Assembly: GCA_029204225.1 (NCBI GenBank) | Contig: CM055111.1 | Span: 45,933,255-45,997,254 of the forward strand | Source: Diphasiastrum complanatum | Taxonomy: Eukaryota; Streptophyta; Lycopodiopsida; Lycopodiales; Lycopodiaceae | Direction: 5' to 3' | DNA length: 64,000 bases | Shown: piece by piece, positions 20,943 to 30,708 of the stretch | Layout: each line of letters starts with the position of its first letter | Numbering within the stretch: the stretch's first letter is position 1 | The notes under the pieces: model-generated | The model's database searches: none | What the model saw: only the letters and a program-made list of their open reading frames with translations | What the model was told of the DNA's origin: nothing | Position numbers and translations under genes: made by a program

Positions 20943-23497
20943 TTATATGTCGAATCTGAACTCTGCGGTAGAATCATCAAAACAATTGACAAATGTAGTT
21001 TCGTTTTTCATTGGTTCCTCCATGTTGTGTATTTCGATGAAATGCTGCTCATGCTTGCCAGTGTGACTTCTCCATCCTTGTGAAGACCATACACTCAAGC
21101 TTCCATATGTATTTGCAAAAAATGCTGTATGATCTCTTAGTATGTGCTGCATATGTCAAAATCATAATGTTAGTCTTATGTTTAGATCTAAATATATATG
21201 AAAATTTGAAAGCATTTTGAAAATTTTATTCTAACCATGTAATGAGTGATGTGATCTTCTCCCCATGCTTTTGATATTGCATTAACAAACTCAACACAAG
21301 TCCTTTGGACAGCTTTCTTATCAATATCAGAGTATTTTTCTTTTCTTAAAATAGCAATCATACTATCAAGCTTTTTCCATACATGAACTTTTAGTACTCT
21401 GGTTTTGCCGTCTTTCTCGAAGTCCTGAGTGGCAGCAATAATATCTGTCCAGACTGAGTGTTGAATATTAGAAGCCTTACCAGTATGATTTGATAGAAAA
21501 CGACGTGCTTTTGCTCCTCCTATGCTTGGCTTAGTTGGCATGTTCCCATTCTTTCCTGAAAGCTTTTCATCTTTTTGAATTTTGACATGTCCTTTATGGA
21601 GTCCTGCTTTTGATAAAACATCTTCTAATTGAGAGATAGCTTCCTTTGCTAATGATGCTGGCTTTATGAAGATAAATGATCTTTTCTATTCATCTAACTT
21701 CTGCATGAAGAGTGCAAACATGCACATTTTTTAAGGGGATAGGCAGCACAGGCTTCCAATTTGAATCTGCATATTCTCTAGTAATTCCTGTACTCCTAGT
21801 TACATCTTTTTCCATTTTCATGCAGTACAAACAAGGGTGTTTTGATGTAGCACCGTGAGAGACATTATACATACATTTCAATGTTTTCAAATCACCTGCT
21901 AAGTGCCATTCAACATTGAAGTCTCCAACTCCTGGAACATTGAGAAATCCTCCATCCATATGGTCCTTGATGATCCTAGGATAAGATGTCCTCGAGAATA
22001 TCCATGATAATATATCATGATCCTCTTTCAGCGCCTGTCCAAAGAATTAATCATACTTAGTTTACAATGTATTAATACTATTCAATGAATGTAATGTAAT
22101 AATAAGGCTAGTTACCTGAAACGCTGCCAACCACCATATATCATTTTCTGACTGGACACTGAATTTGAAATCTTCTTGGTTCTTTGTTTGGGATAGAGCA
22201 CCATTCATGAGAGTTATACTAACCCTTTCCATCTTCTGCCCTTTCACAATTTTTGACTCATCTAACTTAAGTACTATGATTATTTTGCCATTCACCTATT
22301 CATAGGTTATATCATAGAATGTGACGATGTATCTTAGCAAGTAATTTAGATCAACAAATAAATTGTTTGATGAATTATAGAATATCGATCTTCTATCAGT
22401 TTCATACACCTCCTCAATATGAAATGGAGTTCCAGTGATCTTATGCATACCTATGTTTAATGTATCCCTCTCTTTTTTCAAGTGGTATGTCCTAGGGATT
22501 GAGACTTTTCTAATTTGAACTTGCTTAAAAGCTTCTCTAATTAGTTTAAATATTGTTGCAAATGCTTCCCTACTAATACCTGCAAAATCACAAGCACCCT
22601 GAACTATAGTCTTATCTAAAATATTTTGAATGTCCAACATTAAAGACTCTGCTATTTTACACTTTACATTTGAAATCCTATTGTTCATCATGATACGCTC
22701 AGTGGATTTGCAAGTCAATATTGTGCCCAATGACATTCCTAGTGAAGCATTGTCTTTAATATTCCGAGGAGCTACTAATGCAGATCTGCAAAAAAAATAG
22801 ATAGTTAATAGAATATCACCATAGCTGAAATTAAATCCAAATGTCATTGAAAAACTTACAAAATTTAGAATATGCTTACTTGAATGCACGGATTCTTCTA
22901 ACCTCCTTTTGAAAGCGTTTGAATATCCTTGCAACTTTGTCACTTTCACTTCTTACTTTCAGCCTTCTTCTTTACCAAATCCACATCCTTCAGTAATTGT
23001 AAGTTTTCAATACGAATAGACTGTAAGATTGATTGCATTTGCTCTAGTTCAGATTTGATATTGATTGCTATCTTCTGTAATGATTCATTATTTTTTTTAA
23101 GTTGTTCATTTTCTTCTAACGTCTTTTGGAGATGATAATCTCTATTTTGACAATAAGAGGATATCAGAATTAACTCACCTTCTAAAAAGTGAACTTTATT
23201 CATATAAAGTTGTTTTTCATGGTTTTGCAATCTTTCACAATATCCTAGTAATCCACTATGCCCATTGCATATCCATGTAACTAAATGAGTTATTAAAGAG
23301 AATGTGGGATGTGTCAAAGTGCTTGGATCTTGTGGATATAATGTTCCATCTGTCCACAAATCCACGTTTTTCTTTCCTTCTGCCCTATAACGAGAATGAT
23401 CTTCAGCAGATATTTGAACTCCTTTGCCTCCTCTTCTCTCCAAAGGTGCCAAATCAACAGGGATATCCACATGTAGATGATATAATGTCATCATCAA
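20943..23497 (-). pseudogene. Transposon gene D: large transposase-like protein
   Basis: Exons: 23,497-22,880, 22,785-22,116, 22,034-21,236 and 21,146-20,943; acceptors end in GCAG or ACAG and phases agree. Exon 1 has THPTFSLITHLVTWICNGHS, then a long coiled coil (QLKKNNESLQKIAINIKSEL, codons about 110-180). Exon 2 ends with KIIIVLKLDESKIVKGQKME, whose Asp looks like the first acidic residue of an RNase H-fold transposase. Exon 3 has VEWHLAGDLKTLKCMYNVSH with a second Asp, and KHPCLYCMKM, a possible zinc ligand pair. Exon 4 starts HILRDHTAFFANTYGSLSVW. Damage: frameshifts near 22,950 and 21,700, in-frame TAG at 22,298-22,296 and about 21,684. By elimination it is the best candidate for the element's transposase; the superfamily is not assigned. 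Confidence 0.65.
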
Positions 23498-23985
23498 AAA
23501 AATAATAGAGTAATCAGTTGCATCAAAGTACTATGACCAGATTCTATGAAGCAAAATAAAATACTCATCTTTGATTATATTATATACTATGTATGATCAA
23601 TCCAATCTCCATGCTTGTATGCTTGATTCAAATTTGGAAATGCCACTCATTTTTTCATTCCAATAGGTAGTTGGCACTCATATTTCCATTCTCGTGGAAG
23701 GAATGCATATGTAAACATTTTGCAATTTTTCCTGATTCGAATTTGGGGATGGTGGTCATATTCTAGATCCAGTGAAAATATTGTCCTTTTCGTAACCAAT
23801 GGAGGGAATATTTTTGAGTTTAGTCAAGTTATACTGCGAACTGTTAACAGTTCTTAACTGTGACTATAGACACTGTGGTTAGATCATTGGGAGTTGGGGA
23901 GGCCTTGGGAGTGGTGTGGGCAAGCAAATAAACAATATTGTTTTATTTATTTTGATATTTTTGTATATCCTACATGGCATTCCTT
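23498..23985. other. Right subterminal region of the DNA transposon
   Basis: Non-coding, between the transposase-like gene start and the right inverted repeat. It holds two similar units around CATTCCAATAGGTAGTTGGC and CATTCTCGTGGAAGGAATGC, and an AACTGTTAACAGTT palindrome near 23,840. The left subterminal region (14,670-15,100) is not similar apart from AACTGTGACTAT in both (14,995 and 23,859). Confidence 0.4.
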
Positions 23986-24020
23986 AAAGGGTCTTTTTGA
24001 TATTGAGAACTCCTCTAATG
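23986..24020 (-). repeat. Right terminal inverted repeat of the DNA transposon
   Basis: Exact reverse complement of 14,635-14,669 over 35 bp. The base after it (24,021) is where copia gag coding resumes on the minus strand. Confidence 0.85.
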
Positions 24021-24125
24021 ACTCATTCATCTCCAATAAGGACTCCATCCTCACCTTCCAAGTAGAATAGTTGATTGAGGTAAGCCTATCTTTGCTCTCC
24101 AACATAAAGCCTCCACTTGTAGCCA
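24021..24125 (-). pseudogene. copia gag N-terminus, right of the DNA transposon
   Basis: The minus strand reads MATSGGFMLESKDRLTSINY, then STWKVRMESLLEMNE, the standard opening of copia gag. It stops at the transposon edge; the next residues are at 14,634 and below. An upstream frame without stop extends to 24,204 but the ATG at 24,125 fits the family start. Confidence 0.85.
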
Positions 24126-24714
24126 TGTTGAAGTGACCTGATCTTCCCTTTCGACCTGTTCCAATGCACAAAGCACTCTCTTCAATTTCAACAAATGAAC
24201 TCAAGATGAAATCACAAAGATATGGAACCTCTCAAATCTCTTCTAGCACTTCTAACTAGAAAATCAACACATAGAATAGTGAAATCTTGATCAACCTATG
24301 ATCTATCCTCAATCTAATGATTCTTGCCACTTCCTAAGATTAAAACACACTCAAATGAAGTTCAGTAACCTCACAGACTAGAGATCCAATCAAAAATGAG
24401 TTTTGACAAAATCACAAAAAATTGAATATCTCAAATTCTACATGTAATTTCTAGAAACTTGATATATCTTCTTGTAGACTCCAATGAAACCTTCCTAATG
24501 CATCAAAAGTCATCTAATTCCAGTAAACCAAGTGTGAAATAAGAATTGATCAAGTATATAACCTTATATCAAGTTTTGACCTACAAAAGATTAATTCTAC
24601 ACATGCAAAAATGCTGATTTTTGAGTAGAAATCAATCTAGCATGCTCTAGCATTGGTAACTTCTCCAAATCCTTGATAAAAATGGCTGATCCTTTCATAA
24701 CCTGAAACACAATA
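24126..24714 (-). other. Leader of the host copia element
   Basis: Non-coding 5' leader between primer-binding site and gag, about 590 bp, as in the related element A (0.7 kb). Confidence 0.5.
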
Positions 24715-24726
24715 GCTCTGATACCA
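24715..24726 (-). promoter_or_regulatory. tRNA-Met primer-binding site of the host copia
   Basis: Minus-strand TGGTATCAGAGC directly beside the LTR end at 24,727. Confidence 0.9.
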
Positions 24727-25380
24727 TGTGAAGGATTTCATATCATTCAAGGTCCAATCCATGTCCCTGATCTTTGGTTACAATAAGGAGCAAACCAACA
24801 ATCCTGCCAATGTAGAAAAATCAACATCTACATACAAAATGAGATGAAAACCCTAAGAGATATTGATCAAACATGAACCAAAACATAAAATATGTTTTCT
24901 GTCCATACGATTACAGTACCCTACTATATTTCACACGTGTGGAACCGGAAATAGCAATAAATGAGCATTCTACACATGAGATTGCAAGATAACACCAAGA
25001 TAGTGCACCAATGAGTAGTAGAACCCAAAGAGAACCATGTATAATGATGAAATGAGAGAGAGAAGAGAGAAGATGTGTCTCTCCACGAGTTACATCCTTT
25101 TATAGAGTTTCCAAACCCTATTTGACCACTTGGCTTTCTCTCCAAAATGTAAACCCTACTATTTTTGGGTCTAGATTCAATGTACCCAAAGTTCAAATTT
25201 GAATTTCTCTCAAACTCGACTACCAACTTTCCCACACTTTCAAAAAGTGTTTATTGAATGTATTTTAAACTATTATAACTTCAAAAATTTTATCTCTAAG
25301 TCTAAAATGAGTTTTGGCCTCTTATTGACAATTTACCAAAATGTGACTAAACTAGACTAAACTAGTTGAAATCTCTCACA
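24727..25380 (-). repeat. 5' LTR (654 bp) of the host copia, minus orientation
   Basis: On the minus strand it starts TGTGAGAGATTTC at 25,380 and ends ATCCTTCACA at 24,727, with TGTGA/TCACA inverted ends. It has CACACGTGTG at 24,932. The sequence right after 25,380 is the gag of another, plus-strand copia, so this element was probably inserted in it. Confidence 0.8.
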
Positions 25381-25973
25381 ACTACCTTAAAGGGATTTAT
25401 GAATCCAAAAATACCTCTAGAGTGCTTATGATTAGGAACAAAGTTCTTAAAAGCATTAGAGGGAGTGATGAGAGTGCTCAAGAGTATGTCTTGAGAATAA
25501 AATGTCTCAACAAAGAACTTTCGATCATTAATGAGGGTATTCATGTTGATGAACTTGTTCAAATCATTTTGAATGGTCTTGGAGATGAGTTCTCCAGTCT
25601 TGTATAAAGCTTTGATATTCAAGATGCCTTACCTTCCATTGACAAGCTCCATAGTGTGCTTGTGGCCGAGGAGAGTAGGATCCTTCATGTCAAGCAAAGG
25701 ATCAGATCCTTGAAGTTGCATGATGGTGATGAGAAGGCCAACTTCTCAAGCAAGGGAAAGAAAAAGTCAAAGAAGAAGATCCAACACAAGGAGACCAAGA
25801 ATGATGATCAACCACCAAGCTCCAAAGGTGGAAAGAAGAACAAAGCCAAACTCAAGTGCTTCTTTTGTGGAAAGAAGAGGCACTTTGCATCCGAGTGTTT
25901 CAAGAAAAAGAATGCACAAGGAGAGAGCAAACAAGGCAAACTCACTCTTGAGGAGAAGTGGATTCATCCTTGA
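25381..25973 (+). pseudogene. copia gag (plus-strand element)
   Basis: Opens inside gag (TTLKGFMNPKIPLECL) and goes on with ESAQEYVLRIKCLNKELSII, VQIILNGLGDEFSSLV, a TAA at 25,605-25,607, LPSIDKLHSVLVAEESRI, a Lys-rich stretch and the zinc knuckle CFFCGKKRHFASECFKKK at about 25,857-25,910. The usual Gly of the knuckle is Arg (KKRHF). Its 5' part and 5' LTR are not in sight. Confidence 0.85.
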
Positions 25974-26010
25974 TGGCTTCTACATCAACATCAAAGAGCT
26001 ACTCCAATGA

Positions 26011-26551
26011 CACATGGTGGATTGATAGTGGGGCTAGTTCCCACATGACATTCCAAACGGATTTTTTCTCAACTCTTTTACCTTTTGTAGGTTGTAAAAA
26101 GTCTATTCTAACAGCAAATGATCAAGAATTAGAATAGATGGAATGGGAACTATTCTCTTAATCTTGGATCCTCTAAAAGAGTAGATTTTGATAATGTACT
26201 CTATGTTCCTACACTCACTAAGGATTTGTTTAGTGTAATGAGGCTCTATTCTGTAAATAGCCAAATCTTAAAGATCTAAGAATTTTTAGATCTACTTGCT
26301 ATGTTTTTCAAGCATTAGATACAAGAAAAAAGGATGATCCTACTTCTATTAAAGGGATCTTTGTTGGTTATGCTGAAAATAGCAAAGGACATAGAGTCTA
26401 TAATCCAATCAGTAAGAAGATTTTAGTGAGTAGAGATGTTACTTTTGATGAAGGTAACTACTACAAGTTGAATGAGAAAGCTTCTAATCCATCTTATGTC
26501 AAGGATCTTGTAAGGTTTGAGGAGGAGCCTACATATGATCAAGATTTTTAA
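26011..26551 (+). pseudogene. copia protease start joined to integrase C-terminus
   Basis: Protease WWIDSGASSHMTFQTDFFST is followed by frame-broken sequence to about 26,250. The integrase C-terminus comes next (ILVSRDVTFDEGNYYKLNEK, GIFVGYAENSKGHRVYNPIS). The integrase catalytic core is deleted; the join is near 26,260. A TAA at 26,549-26,551 separates this from RT. Confidence 0.8.
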
Positions 26552-28036
26552 GATCCATGGAGGGATGCCATGCAAAAGGAGTATGATGCTCTTATGGAGA
26601 ATCATACATGGAAGCTTGTGGATCTTCCTCAAGGAAGAAAGCCAGTTGAGTACAAATGGATCTATAGATTGAAGTACAATCAAGATGGGAGCATAAACAA
26701 ACACAAGGCAAGGCTAGTGGCAAAGGGGTTCTTGCAAACCAAGGGAGTAGATTTTGATGAAACTTTTGCTCATGTTGCTAAGCTAGTTTCCAGAAGGTTG
26801 AATATTTCTCTTGCAACTACTTTCAATTGGCCTCTATTTCAACTTGATGTGACTAATGCTTTTCTCAATGGATATTTGGAAGAGGAAATTTTCACGAGGC
26901 AACCCGAGGGCTTCATCAAAGAAGATCAAGAGGAAAAAGTGTGTTTGTTGCTAAGAAGCCTTTATGGGCTTAAGCAAGCACCTAGAGCTTGGTACTCTAG
27001 GTTGAATACTTTCTGAAACTCTATTAAGTTTGTTGTAAGTGCTTATGATCCTTTTATATACTTAAGATTCAATGATGGTAAGATCATCATTCTCATTTTG
27101 TATGTTGATGACATTATCCTTAGTGGAAATGAACTTGATGGTATACAAGAAGTGAAAGTAGCATTGTTTAAGGGGTTTAAGATGGTGGACCTTGGTAATC
27201 TTCATTTCATATTAGGAATAGAAGTCTCAAGAGGCAAGGATTTGAGTTTTATTTGTCAATCCAAATATGCTTCTTCTATCTTAGAAAAGTTTGAAATGAA
27301 AGATTGTAAAGGAGTAGAAACTCCTATGGAGCAAAATGTAAAAGTTTCCAATAGTGATGATGAAGCATCCTTTGAGGACATCACACTATAAAGGAGGCTT
27401 GTAGGCTCCTTGATCTATCTTACTATAACTAGACCTGATCTAAGTTATAGTGTAGGTAAACTAAGCCAATCTATGCAAAATCCATTGGTTTGTCATTGGA
27501 AAAATGCAAAAAGGGTGTTGAGGTACATCTCGGCCACCAAGAACTTTGGCATTTTATATGATGGATCTAATCTTGCCTTAAGGGCATATTCGGATGCTGA
27601 TTTTGCAGGTAATAAGGTGGATAGGAGGTCCACAAGTGCTTTTGTTACCTTCCTTTGCAATGGCATAGTGTCTTGGCTTTTCAAAAAGCCAGATACCTTT
27701 TCTCTATCTTCAACCGAATCAGAATACAAGGCACTAACATCCACAACAAAGGAGATCCTATGGTTGAAGAGGCTTTTGGTGGAGTTGCAAGTCATGGAGG
27801 CCGAGCAGCAGCCAATAACATTTTGTGACAACCAATCAAGCCAAGCATTAGCAACCAATCCCACATTCCATGTAACGAGCAAGCACATAGAGATTGCTCA
27901 CCATTTTGTGAGGGAAAAGGTTCAAGCAAAGGAGATCAAGCTACATCATGTGTCTTCTTCAGATTGCCTTGTTGATCTACTCACTAAAGCCTTGCCAAAG
28001 GCTTCATTTATCAAGTTAAGATCATGTAAAAATTGA
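26552..28036 (+). pseudogene. copia reverse transcriptase and RNase H
   Basis: RT: WRDAMQKEYDALMENHTWKL, YKWIYRLKYNQDGSINKHKA, FNWPLFQLDVTNAFLNGYLE (first catalytic Asp), LYGLKQAPRAWYSRL, LILYVDDIILSGNELD (intact YVDD). RNase H: AYSDADFAGNKVDRRST, SSTESEYKALTSTTKE, FCDNQSSQALATNPTFH, HHFVREKVQAKEIKLHHV, LTKALPKASF. Stops at 27,014-27,016 (TGA) and 27,389-27,391 (TAA) break an otherwise complete sequence. This is the best preserved copia pol 3' half in the window. Confidence 0.95.
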
Positions 28037-28708
28037 AGAGGAGTGTTAGAATCAAGCAATTTTCACAAGGTTTTTGATGTATCTTGACATCTATGTGGAT
28101 CCACACGTGTGAGGACCTGTCCACATGTTTGAAATGACACTTGTAATATTCAGATCCATTTTGATTAGCTTTCATTTGAGTCTAATATGACATCTCCTAA
28201 ATCATAGGAGTTAGGTCCTAGATTGTAGGAATCTAGAAGGTCAACACAAACCACCAATGGATGATGTGGCAAACTTGATAGATCTTATCCAAAGTGGATA
28301 TGGATGAGTACAATGAGTTGTCCCACGCATGCTGGATGCAGCTTAGAGAGAGATTATTGTGATTTTGTACTTGATCCATGATGGATCCATTATTGAGCTA
28401 TTATGAAAAATCTTGGTTTTGTGGAGCAATCTTGATGTTTACACTCTCTTAAGCACTTTGTTTATGGATGAATGCTTAGTAAAAGGTAAGTAAACTATTT
28501 CTCTATTATTAGGCCGTACAGTAGCTATACTTCACACGTGTGAAGCCATGGGTCATCAAAATTTGATTGTTCTTGCTTGGAAACAAAGATTGTCAAGTAG
28601 AAGCTAGATTTGGAAGCTAGTCTTGATATAGATCAAGATCCCAAGCTGCCAATCACCCTTTTGATCATTTGTAGATCAAATTCAGTCCTTTACTCTGAAA
28701 TTTTGACA
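28032..28708 (+). repeat. Polypurine tract and 3' LTR (665 bp)
   Basis: GAAGAGGAG (28,035-28,043) precedes TGTTAGAATC at 28,044. The LTR is taken to end TTTTGACA at 28,708, like the LTR end beside the primer-binding site at 5,748. It contains two CACACGTGTG sites (28,102 and 28,533), the second within the 14-bp palindrome TTCACACGTGTGAA. Confidence 0.75.
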
Positions 28709-29069
28709 ATGTCTTCCTCTTTCATTTTACATGTTGCGATTGTTAGCAGTTCTTGCACACAGTGATAAAAAAAAGATGGAGGTTCAGCATGCTTTCTTTC
28801 ACACATGACATATGCTATGTACATAATATGCTTAACCAACCTTAGGTCGTAGACATAACAATCCATTGTTGTCCAACCCTATACATGCCTAGTATGATCT
28901 CACTACACCCAATACCCATGAAGATCACCCTCCCCAGTACGCAACATCCTATTCACAATGTCCACTTCCAAAGCAGGACTTGTTCAAGATCTATTATTGC
29001 CAACTGGGAAAAAATTCCCTTCATTTTGTTGACATGCTGGTCTAGATATGATATGATCCATCCCACTTC
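28709..29069. other. No gene seen
   Basis: Non-coding interval between the 3' LTR and a gag remnant on the other strand. Confidence 0.4.
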
Positions 29070-29457
29070 AAATTGAGAAATTGGCTGTTCAAATACAAGA
29101 TTTCTATTTCAGATTTATGCTCGTATCTGTCTTGTAGTTTTTGCCACATTTCTTGGCTTGTCTCATAGTCTTCAGTTGTCATCATTATATGAGGGACAAT
29201 GAGATCAACTCCATAGCACGGTCATTTGTTCTATCTCATTCTATTGGTTCATCTTCATTCTGGATTTCTATTCCATTGATAACGCCCCATAAAAATCCTC
29301 CTCTAATAAGCATCATCATTTTGTGCTTCCATATTTGATAGTTTGAACCATTGAGAACTATCACAATCTTTTGTTGTAGATTGGTAGCCATGTTCTTGGA
29401 AGTCTTTTTTGTCTTATCTTGAATTCTATCTAGTGAGCAATCCATCATTGATACCAT
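29070..29457 (-). pseudogene. copia gag N-terminal remnant
   Basis: Minus strand: MATNLQQKIVIVLNGSNYQI, WKHKMMMLIRGG, a stop, then in a shifted frame MTTEDYETSQEMWQKLQDRY, the second gag block. TGGTATCAATG at about 29,445-29,455 looks like a primer-binding site, but the gag frame overlaps it, so an LTR upstream is only possible. Confidence 0.7.
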
Positions 29458-30204
29458 GAAAGAATAATGGAGACAATGCGAAAAGAACTAGATCTAAATT
29501 GATTTAGATTGAACTATTGAATGCTAATCACACAAGAGCAAAACCACAAGAAAAATTCAACAACATAGACAACATATTTTAATATTGTGCAATAGCTTTT
29601 GTTTTTGTATTATCAGAGTTTCGTGATGGTTAGGGACTCATCCCATAAACAGTAGATAGTTGAAATCTTTTGTTTCATCCAAGACTTAGTGGCATTAATA
29701 TTTTGTATAAAATAAATGGACATAAACACTTTCATATGTTTTTAAAATAAAATTCTCATGCTCATTCATAAAATATGTATATTTATAGAAGATGTGAACC
29801 ATTACATTTACAAGTGGACAACAAATATTTGAAACTATTTAAAAAATTTAACAAGACATCTTGAGCGTTAAGTTTGCAAATTAAAATTGGAAGATTCTTG
29901 ATGCACAAGCTTCCATTACCAAACATAGAATATTTTATCCATCATTTTGCGCATGAGTGGTTGACATTTTTTCGTGGTTAGGTTTCGTAGCACACAAGGA
30001 AAAAATGGGAGACAACTTATAACAAGCTATTACATATATAGAGAAATTGTAAGGGGTTGAGCAGCACAAGAAATAGTGAACTTTGTATGAATAAAATGTG
30101 ATAATCACTTATGGATTGCCAAAGATTGCCAAAGATAGCACCTTAGAACGATGTGTATTCATTGGAAACTAGTCACTACTCCTCAAGCCATGCTGGCAAT
30201 TACT

Positions 30205-30212
<8 letters not shown>
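29458..30212. other. No gene seen
   Basis: AT-rich non-coding DNA; possibly an LTR of the gag remnant at 29.1-29.5 kb, but its ends were not found. Confidence 0.35.

Positions 30213-30292
<80 letters not shown>
30213..30292 (+). repeat. (GA)n microsatellite, about 80 bp
   Basis: GA repeat with one AA interruption. GA runs are common in plant 5' untranslated regions, and an ATG in good context follows 90 bp downstream. Confidence 0.95.
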
Positions 30293-30296
<4 letters not shown>

Positions 30297-30381
30297 TCTA
30301 TTCAAAAAGTCTTTGACATTCGGCCTCGATCTTATCCGGCTACAGAGAAGTAGTGATTCCGTCGTATAAAGCTTTTTGGCG

Positions 30382-30708
30382 ATGGCGAGAGGTTGGCAAA
30401 GAGCATCCAACTACTCGTACGCCATGACGAAGGGTAGCAAAAGCATGATCGCATTGCTTATTGTTTTTTCTCTCCTAGACCTTAAGCTGCAGGGAAATTC
30501 ATTGCAGCTACCGCGCAGCGAATTATTATTATTAGTGTATGATACGGTACCCGTGTCAGCTCAGTCTGATGGTGTGCAGGCACCTGGGAGTGGATTGGAA
30601 GGGTTTGATTCACTTCGTCGCCGAGTGGCTATGGGTGGAGGAGGAGGTCGGTGGCGAAGGAGGAGACACAGGTGGTGGCAGAAGCGGCAATCCTGGAACA
30701 ACAGCTAA
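30382..30708 (+). CDS. Possible small secreted protein
   Basis: 108 codons from GGCGATGGCG (good context). The N-terminus MARGWQRASNYSYAMTKGSK is followed by a hydrophobic stretch (SMIALLIVFSLLDLKLQG), which could be a signal peptide or anchor. The middle has FDSLRRRV and the end is Gly-, Arg- and Trp-rich. A GA repeat lies upstream, where a plant 5' UTR often has one. No family is recognised, and an overlapping second frame is also open (30,539-30,883). It may be a chance ORF. Confidence 0.3.
   Translation: MARGWQRASNYSYAMTKGSKSMIALLIVFSLLDLKLQGNSLQLPRSELLLLVYDTVPVSAQSDGVQAPGSGLEGFDSLRRRVAMGGGGGRWRRRRHRWWQKRQSWNNS

Larger units (their letters stand above)
14635..24020. mobile_element. 9.4-kb DNA transposon with histone H3-Ulp1 and transposase-like genes
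   Basis: Bounded by 35-bp perfect inverted repeats (14,635-14,669 and 23,986-24,020). It sits in a minus-strand copia gag whose two halves flank it and whose frame resumes without loss or gain, so no target duplication is seen. Inside are four spliced genes: 15,101-16,472 (+), 18,397-16,668 (-), 19,229-20,741 (+) and 23,497-20,943 (-). They form two convergent pairs, with a shared promoter region between the H3-Ulp1 gene and the third gene. Intron phases match across exons. Each gene has at least one stop or frameshift, so this copy is inactive. The superfamily is not recognised: TIRs without target duplication do not fit common plant hAT, Mutator, CACTA or Harbinger elements. Confidence 0.8.

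Noticed and set aside
27493-27888. 131-codon minus-strand ORF
   Set aside because: Antisense shadow of copia RNase H.
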